The notes under the pieces were generated by a model that was given only the letters and a program-made list of their open reading frames with translations, was not told where the DNA came from and did no database searches. A stretch of DNA of 64,000 nt, taken from the NCBI RefSeq assembly GCF_900625025.1, contig NZ_LR130583.1, positions 1-64,000 of the forward strand, written 5' to 3'. The stretch comes from Lachnoclostridium sp. Marseille-P6806 (GTDB lineage: Bacteria; Bacillota; Clostridia; Lachnospirales; Lachnospiraceae). Position numbers and translations under genes: made by a program. Position 1 is the stretch's first letter. Each line of letters starts with the position of its first letter. This document shows, piece by piece, positions 58,942-64,000 of this stretch.

Positions 58942-60722
58942 ACAGAGAAGCGCTGCAGCATACCGGAGCCTATCCGGACATTTATCTGACAGAGCGGAAC
59001 CGGCTCAGGGTCCGGCTTCATACCGCGGCCGGCGAGGCGGTGCGGTGCCGGCTTCATTATTTTTCGAGAACCGATCCGGAAGAGCTCCGGACAGCCGAGC
59101 TGCAGCGGATATACCGGGATGCACGGCAGGATCATTTTGAGACGGAAATAACGTTCCGGGAGGTGGCGAGATATCAGAAATATTATTTCGAGATCTCGGA
59201 AAACGGAGAGAGCGTCTATCTGACGGCGTGGGGACTTTCCGGGGAAAGGCCGGAGGACGGATATTTCGAGTTTCTGTACGCGAATACGACAGATGTTGTG
59301 CACGTGCCGGAGTGGAGCCGGGGCGTCATTTATTATCAGATCTTTCCGGAGCGCTTCTGCAATGGCGACCCGTCGAATGATCCTCCGGGAGCGGAGGCGT
59401 GGGGGAGCCGCCCGACGCGCGACAATCACACGGGAGGAGACATCCGGGGGATTGCGGAGAGGCTGGACTATCTTGAACAGCTCGGGGCGGAATGCCTGTA
59501 TCTGACCCCGATTTTTGAGGCGGATTACAACCATAAATATGCGACGACGGATTATTACCGCATCGATCCGCAGTTCGGGACGAAGGAGGACCTGAGAGAG
59601 CTCGTTCAAAAAGCGCATGCCAGAGGCATCCGCGTGATTCTGGACGGGGTGTTCAATCACACCGGCATTCATTTCCGGGCGTTTGAGGATATCCTTGCGC
59701 GGCAGGAGCAATCGCCATTTTGCGGCTGGTACCATATCACACAATTTCCGGTGACGGTTTCGAGCCGCTCCTATGAATGTGTGGGCGCCTACAAATATAT
59801 GCCGAAGCTCAATACGGGAAACCCCGAGGTGCGGAAATTCATCCTTGACGTGATGACGTACTGGGTGGAGGAAAGCGGGATCGACGGCTGGCGGCTCGAT
59901 GTGGCGGACGAGGTCGACGCGGGCGTCTGGACGGAGGCGAGGCTCCTTTTCAAGGACAGATATCCGGACTGCATTCTTCTCGGCGAGACATGGGGCAGCG
60001 GCCTGCGGCTGATGGACGGGATGCAGATGGACAGTATCATGAACTACGGCTTCCGGGATGCGGTCCGCGATTATATCGCATGCGGGAGCATCGGGGCAAA
60101 GGAATTGGCGGAGCGCATGGGGGGCCTGTTGTCCCGTTTCCCGGAGGCGATGAATCAGGCGCTGTTCAATCTGCTGGACAGTCATGATACCGGGCGTTTC
60201 CTTTTTCTTGCGGACAACCGCGTGGAAAGGCTCCGTCTGGCGGCCGTCCTGCAGATGATGTTTGTGGGGGCGCCGTCCATCTATTACGGGGACGAGATCG
60301 GTCTGAGCGGAGATAACGATCCGGACTGCCGCGGCTGCATGATTTGGGAAAAGGAGGGGCAAAACCTCGCGCTCCTTGCGGATTATCAGAGGCTCGCCGC
60401 GATCCGGAAGCAGAATTCCTGTGTCAGGACCGGCGCGTTTCATGTCAACGTCGCGGAGGGGAGGGTGTTCGGCTTCCTCCGCAGCGGGAAAGGAGGAGAC
60501 ATCGCGGTTCTCATCAATGCGGGAGCAGAGAAGAGAACGCTGCGGGTGCCGGTGCTCCGGGCGGCGCTCTACCGCGGGATTTTCGGAGGCGGCGCCGCGT
60601 ACGATACGGACAGGTCCGTATCCGGAGCGCTCTATGGCGCGGACATGCAGCGCTACGAGGGGACGCTCACCGTGGAAATCGAAGCGATGCAGGCAAAAAT
60701 ACTGAAAGAAGAAACAAGCTGA
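58938..60722 (+). CDS. GH13 alpha-glucosidase/neopullulanase-like enzyme
   Basis: A 594-aa GH13 enzyme. Residues 1-120 are a CBM34-like N-terminal domain, as in neopullulanases, cyclomaltodextrinases and maltogenic amylases. The barrel begins at VIYYQIFPERFCNGDPSN. DGVFNHTG, the nucleophile Asp321 in GWRLDVADE, acid Glu350 in LLGETWG and Asp417 in SHDTGR complete the active site. No signal peptide is seen, so it should hydrolyse imported maltodextrins or related glucans in the cytoplasm. It sits between its repressor and the importer genes. Confidence 0.92.
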   Translation: MNREALQHTGAYPDIYLTERNRLRVRLHTAAGEAVRCRLHYFSRTDPEELRTAELQRIYRDARQDHFETEITFREVARYQKYYFEISENGESVYLTAWGLSGERPEDGYFEFLYANTTDVVHVPEWSRGVIYYQIFPERFCNGDPSNDPPGAEAWGSRPTRDNHTGGDIRGIAERLDYLEQLGAECLYLTPIFEADYNHKYATTDYYRIDPQFGTKEDLRELVQKAHARGIRVILDGVFNHTGIHFRAFEDILARQEQSPFCGWYHITQFPVTVSSRSYECVGAYKYMPKLNTGNPEVRKFILDVMTYWVEESGIDGWRLDVADEVDAGVWTEARLLFKDRYPDCILLGETWGSGLRLMDGMQMDSIMNYGFRDAVRDYIACGSIGAKELAERMGGLLSRFPEAMNQALFNLLDSHDTGRFLFLADNRVERLRLAAVLQMMFVGAPSIYYGDEIGLSGDNDPDCRGCMIWEKEGQNLALLADYQRLAAIRKQNSCVRTGAFHVNVAEGRVFGFLRSGKGGDIAVLINAGAEKRTLRVPVLRAALYRGIFGGGAAYDTDRSVSGALYGADMQRYEGTLTVEIEAMQAKILKEETS

Positions 60723-60749
60723 CGCACACAATTTTAAGGAGGAAACCAA

Positions 60750-62114
60750 ATGAGGAGAGAAAAGATCAAAAAAATACCGGCGCTGCTGCTTGCGTCTGCG
60801 ATAGGCTTGGCGGCGACAGCAGGCTGCGGGAGCAGCGCACCGGCAGGTTCTGAAACCGCTGCACGCAGCGAAGAATCAGCGAAAGAATCGGAAAAGAAAA
60901 CGGAGACCGGAACCGGGACGCCGGAAGAGGCGGCAGAGGAGCCGGCCGGAACGGTCACCATCAGCTTCTGGCATCATTATAGCGCACAGTCTGAGGAAAA
61001 TAAAACGCTGACGGAGATTCTGATTCCGGAATTTGAAAAGGAAAATCCCGGCATCCAAGTCAATGCGGTTTCACATGAATGGGCCGATCTGCACGATAAG
61101 CTCCTGATCAGCGCCCGCTCGGACACGCTGCCGGATGTGGCGAGACTCGACAGCGCGTGGGTTCCGGAATTTCAGAAAATGGGGATTCTGGTTCCGTTGA
61201 ATCAGGAAATCGACGGCTTTGAGGAGGCGGCGGATGCGCTGCTTGAGAGCGCGATGTCGACGGCCGCGATCGGGGGAGACCAGTACGGGCTTGCGCTGAA
61301 CACGAATACGAAAATTCTGTATTACAACAAGGAAGCGTTTGAAAAAGCGGGACTTGCCGTTCCGGAGACGATGGAGGATTTTGCTGCGGCCTGCCGCGCG
61401 CTTGCCGGAGCCAATGAAAACGGGCAGCAGGTCTGGGGCTATGATGAGCCGGCTCTGTCGGGCTGGAACCTGTGTCCCTTTATCTGGAGCATGGGAGGCG
61501 CGCTGACGGACGAGACGCAGACAAAAGCGACGGGCTATATCAACAGCCCCGAGACCGTCGCGGCGATCGAAATGCTTGCGGAGCTGTATCAGGAAAATGC
61601 GATCACCGGCTGGAACAGCGGCGATATCCCGATGACGGACGGCTTCGGAACCGGACGCTACATGATGCTGCTGGAGGGGCCGTGGAAGGTGGCGGAGCTC
61701 GCCGGGGCGTACCCGGATTTCGCGTATGGGACGGCCGCGGTGCCCGCAGGAAAGGACGGCTCGGTTTCGGTGCTTGGCGGCGAGGACATCGCGATGTTCC
61801 GCACGGCAAACCGGGATGCGGCGTGGAAATTCATGACCTTTATGACGGGAGCCTATGCGCAGGAGGAGATGGCGAAATGCGGACAGATCCCCTGCAATAA
61901 GGAAGCGCTCCGGAGCGATACGGTGAAGAATGCGGATTTTGCGCCTTATATCGAGCAGCTGAAAACAGCAAAGTCGCGCCCCACGGTGGCGGCGTGGTCG
62001 GAGATTGACACCGAGCTTGCGACAGCGGTCACGGCGGTGGTGAACGGTGAGAAGACGGCGCAGGAGGCGATGGACGAGCTGGCGCCGAAGGTGGATCAGC
62101 TGCTTTCGGAATAA
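60750..62114 (+). CDS. Sugar ABC transporter substrate-binding lipoprotein (system 3)
   Basis: A 454-aa lipoprotein. ATG 60750 follows AAGGAGGAAACCAA. The lipobox is TAGC near residue 26, followed by a long Ser/Glu/Thr-rich linker. The mature part is a maltose-type binding protein (TISFWHHYSAQSEENKTLTE; YGLALNTNTKILYYNKEAFE; GTGRYMMLLEGPWKVAEL). It follows the GH13 gene by 27 bp. Malto-oligosaccharide is the likely ligand by context. Confidence 0.9.
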   Translation: MRREKIKKIPALLLASAIGLAATAGCGSSAPAGSETAARSEESAKESEKKTETGTGTPEEAAEEPAGTVTISFWHHYSAQSEENKTLTEILIPEFEKENPGIQVNAVSHEWADLHDKLLISARSDTLPDVARLDSAWVPEFQKMGILVPLNQEIDGFEEAADALLESAMSTAAIGGDQYGLALNTNTKILYYNKEAFEKAGLAVPETMEDFAAACRALAGANENGQQVWGYDEPALSGWNLCPFIWSMGGALTDETQTKATGYINSPETVAAIEMLAELYQENAITGWNSGDIPMTDGFGTGRYMMLLEGPWKVAELAGAYPDFAYGTAAVPAGKDGSVSVLGGEDIAMFRTANRDAAWKFMTFMTGAYAQEEMAKCGQIPCNKEALRSDTVKNADFAPYIEQLKTAKSRPTVAAWSEIDTELATAVTAVVNGEKTAQEAMDELAPKVDQLLSE

Positions 62115-62153
62115 GATCGTCCGATCCGAAAGAGGCCGGGCGCGGAGGTGACA

Positions 62154-63032
62154 ATGAAACTGAAAGGAAAAAGCAGGGCGGAAATCGCGATGCTCCTCCT
62201 GCCGGGGCTTCTGATCTTCGGGACGTTCACGATTTATCCGATTGTGAGGCTGTTCTGGATGAGCTTCTGCGGATGGGATTTCGGTTCTTTCCTGAAGCAG
62301 GAGTTCATCGGCCTGTCCAATTACAGGGAGGTCGTGACGGACGGGTATTTCCGGACGGCGTTTGCAAATACGCTGGCGTACACGGCCGTCACGGTGCCGG
62401 CCCAGATGCTGCTGGGACTTTTTGTGGCGATGCTGATTCATTCTCTGCCGAGGGGGCAGATCGGCTTCCGGGTGGCTTATTATCTTCCCGTGATCACCTC
62501 GTGGGTGATCTGCTCGCTGGTGTTCCGCTATGTTTTTAATACCGAGGGACTTCTCAACTATTTTCTCACGCAGGTCGTTCATGCGGCGCCGCAGAACATC
62601 CGCTGGCTCGATTCGCGCTGGGGCGGCATGTCTGTGGCGATGCTTCTGGGAATATGGAAAGGGATAGGCTGGAATATGGTCGTGTTTCTGGCGGCCCTGC
62701 AGACGGTCCCCCGGGAGCTGTACGAGTCCGCCTCTCTGGACGGCGCGGGAGCGTGGAAGAAATTTGTGTATGTCACGCTTCCGGGGATACGGGGAACGCT
62801 GCTGTTTGCCCTTGTCATGCTCACGATCGGCGGCTTCAATGTCTACACCTCGACGAAGCTCATCACGGACGGAAAGCCGGGGCACGAGACGGAGGTCGTG
62901 CTGACGTGGATGTATTACAAGGCGTTCAGCACCGGAAAATTCGGCTATGCTGCGGCGCTGTCCTTTATCATTGCGCTGGTGCTCGCCGTGCTGGCGGTTC
63001 TGCAGTTTCGGCTTATGAGGGAAAAAACTTGA
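62154..63032 (+). CDS. Sugar ABC transporter permease, MalF-like (system 3)
   Basis: A 292-aa permease with six membrane helices. ATG 62154 is close behind GCGGAGGTG; GTG 62148 is an alternative. The EAA loop reads YESASLDGAGAWKKFVYVTL. The next permease gene overlaps its stop, indicating coupled synthesis. Confidence 0.88.
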   Translation: MKLKGKSRAEIAMLLLPGLLIFGTFTIYPIVRLFWMSFCGWDFGSFLKQEFIGLSNYREVVTDGYFRTAFANTLAYTAVTVPAQMLLGLFVAMLIHSLPRGQIGFRVAYYLPVITSWVICSLVFRYVFNTEGLLNYFLTQVVHAAPQNIRWLDSRWGGMSVAMLLGIWKGIGWNMVVFLAALQTVPRELYESASLDGAGAWKKFVYVTLPGIRGTLLFALVMLTIGGFNVYTSTKLITDGKPGHETEVVLTWMYYKAFSTGKFGYAAALSFIIALVLAVLAVLQFRLMREKT

Positions 63033-63895
63033 AAAGGATGAGACAGGCTGCGAATATCGGCAGCCGGAAGTGGATGATGCTGCTTGCGGGGGCAATTCTG
63101 GCGGCGGGCGTCGCAGTGGTTGTTCTGCCCATGGTTTATATGATCAGCACGGCGCTGAAGCCGAACGGGGCGCTGTATGAATATCCGCCGCGCTTTTTCC
63201 CCTCGCGGCAGGAAATCACGCTGGAAAATTTCCGGTATATTCTGGGGCAGAAAAAGTTCATCACAAATTTCTTCAACAGCGCCGTCGTGTCGGTGACGAC
63301 GGTGCTCGGCTCGGCGGCCGTGGCCTCTGCGCTTGCGTTCTGCATCGCGAGGTTCCGATTTCCGGGGAGAACGTTTCTCTTTTCCTTTATCATTCTGACC
63401 ATGATCATTCCGGGAACCACCATGATCGTCCCGCAGTATGAGCTGGCGGTAAGGCTCCGCGCCGTGAACCGGCTGTGGGGACTGATTCCGTTTTACATCG
63501 CGTGGGTGATCCCCTACTCAACCTTTATGATCAAGGGCTTTGTGGAGAGCGTGCCGAAAGAGCTGGATGAGGCGACGTATATCGACGGAGGGGGCGTCCT
63601 CACGGTTTACCGGCATGTGATCCTGCCGCTTTCCAAGCCCGGGATCGCTTCGGTGTCCATTTTTAACTTCCTGACGGCATGGGAGGAGTTTCCATGGGCG
63701 AATACCGTGATCAATGACGATGCGAAGCGGACGCTTCCCATTGCGATATCCGGTTTTTTCGGCCAGCATCAGTTTACGCAGTGGGGTTATGTCTTTGCGC
63801 TGTCCGTGCTCAGTCTGATTCCGATTCTGGCGGTCTTTCTCTCCTGTCAGCGCTTCTTTGTCGAGGGGCTGACGGCGGGGAGCGTCAAGGGGTGA
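63029..63895 (+). CDS. Sugar ABC transporter permease, MalG-like (system 3)
   Basis: A 288-aa permease. I choose TTG 63029, which overlaps the upstream stop as TTGA and has GAGGG seven bases before it; ATG 63038 is the alternative. Six membrane helices and the EAA loop LDEATYIDGGGVLTVYRHVI are present, and the C-terminus is FFVEGLTAGSVKG. An ATPase gene does not follow within the window. Confidence 0.88.
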   Translation: MKRMRQAANIGSRKWMMLLAGAILAAGVAVVVLPMVYMISTALKPNGALYEYPPRFFPSRQEITLENFRYILGQKKFITNFFNSAVVSVTTVLGSAAVASALAFCIARFRFPGRTFLFSFIILTMIIPGTTMIVPQYELAVRLRAVNRLWGLIPFYIAWVIPYSTFMIKGFVESVPKELDEATYIDGGGVLTVYRHVILPLSKPGIASVSIFNFLTAWEEFPWANTVINDDAKRTLPIAISGFFGQHQFTQWGYVFALSVLSLIPILAVFLSCQRFFVEGLTAGSVKG

Positions 63896-63937
63896 GAAGC
63901 GTGAAAAGGCTGAGGAGCGTCAGGGGATGAGGCGCGC

Positions 63938-64000
63938 TCATTTCAGCTTCATATCCCCCTCCCTGACCCAGCCGATCCGGAGAAGAACAAGATGGAACAG
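63938..64000 (-). CDS. Possible 3' end of a convergent gene (partial)
   Basis: On the minus strand the last 63 bases read in frame to a TGA as LFHLVLLRIGWVREGDMKLK. The length is far too short for identification. It is listed because the permease operon has just ended and the frame is open to the window edge. Confidence 0.3.
   Translation of the reverse strand: MFHLVLLRIGWVREGDMKLK

Noticed and set aside
58713-60749. Long minus-strand open frame opposite LacI/GH13
   Set aside because: Same reason: the plus strand carries the GH13 catalytic motifs, and the minus frame has no recognisable domain or ribosome site.
61071-63095. Long minus-strand open frame (about 670 codons) opposite the system-3 importer
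   Set aside because: It is a shadow of GC-rich coding sequence. The plus strand encodes clear binding-protein and permease families, and the minus translation is Arg/His-rich without motifs.

Overview
The window joins two unlike pieces of DNA. Positions 1 to about 22.1 kb are AT-rich, use A/T-ending codons and carry the genes of integrative or conjugative elements. From about 23.1 kb to the end the DNA is clearly GC-rich, and long open frames appear on the non-coding strands. The sugar importers, YesM/YesN-type two-component systems, LacI/AraC regulators, anaerobic sulfatase maturase-like radical SAM protein and iron-sulfur serine dehydratase suggest an anaerobic, saccharolytic gut Clostridia host, perhaps Lachnospiraceae-like. 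The species cannot be named from this sequence. No rRNA, tRNA or CRISPR array was recognised.

Mobile region (1-22.1 kb). The window opens inside domain V of a group II intron that interrupts a large conjugation-type helicase gene, followed by an OB-fold DNA-binding protein. Next come a divergent HxlR regulator and SnoaL-like protein, a MOBP-type relaxase and MobC with a structured oriT candidate, and a TetR-controlled transport operon (ECF S, T and A components, a pair of ABC half-exporters and a MATE pump). A region-4 sigma-like protein with an unusual leader, small element proteins and three consecutive large serine recombinases complete it. Just beyond the recombinases lies a complete type III toxin-antitoxin locus: promoter, three 47-48-nt RNA repeats, terminator and a ToxN/CptN/TenpN-like toxin. 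A His-Xaa-Ser repeat protein gene of intermediate composition follows.

Host region (23.1-64 kb). 23.1-33.1 kb holds a split chromate transporter with a LysR regulator, the radical SAM maturase, a DUF454 protein with a CydDC-like exporter, a YczE/YitT membrane protein and L-serine dehydratase. 33.1-35.6 kb is an eroded phosphate locus: a three-repeat Pho-box-like site, then a Na/Pi transporter, a PhoB-like regulator and a PhoR-like kinase, all three lacking their middle parts. 35.7-38.3 kb encodes an MBOAT acyltransferase and an SGNH/AlgJ-like partner.

The last 25 kb contains three carbohydrate import systems. The first has a binding protein, two permeases, a YesM-like kinase, an ADP-ribosylglycohydrolase-family protein and a short YesN-like regulator. 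The second has a YesN-like regulator, binding protein, two permeases, YesM-like kinase, GH78 alpha-L-rhamnosidase, AraC regulator and L-rhamnose isomerase. The third has a LacI regulator, GH13 enzyme, binding protein and two permeases. None of the three has its own ATPase here, so they probably share an MsmX-type ATPase encoded elsewhere. A structured, apparently dispersed repeat occurs in several intergenic gaps of the host region.
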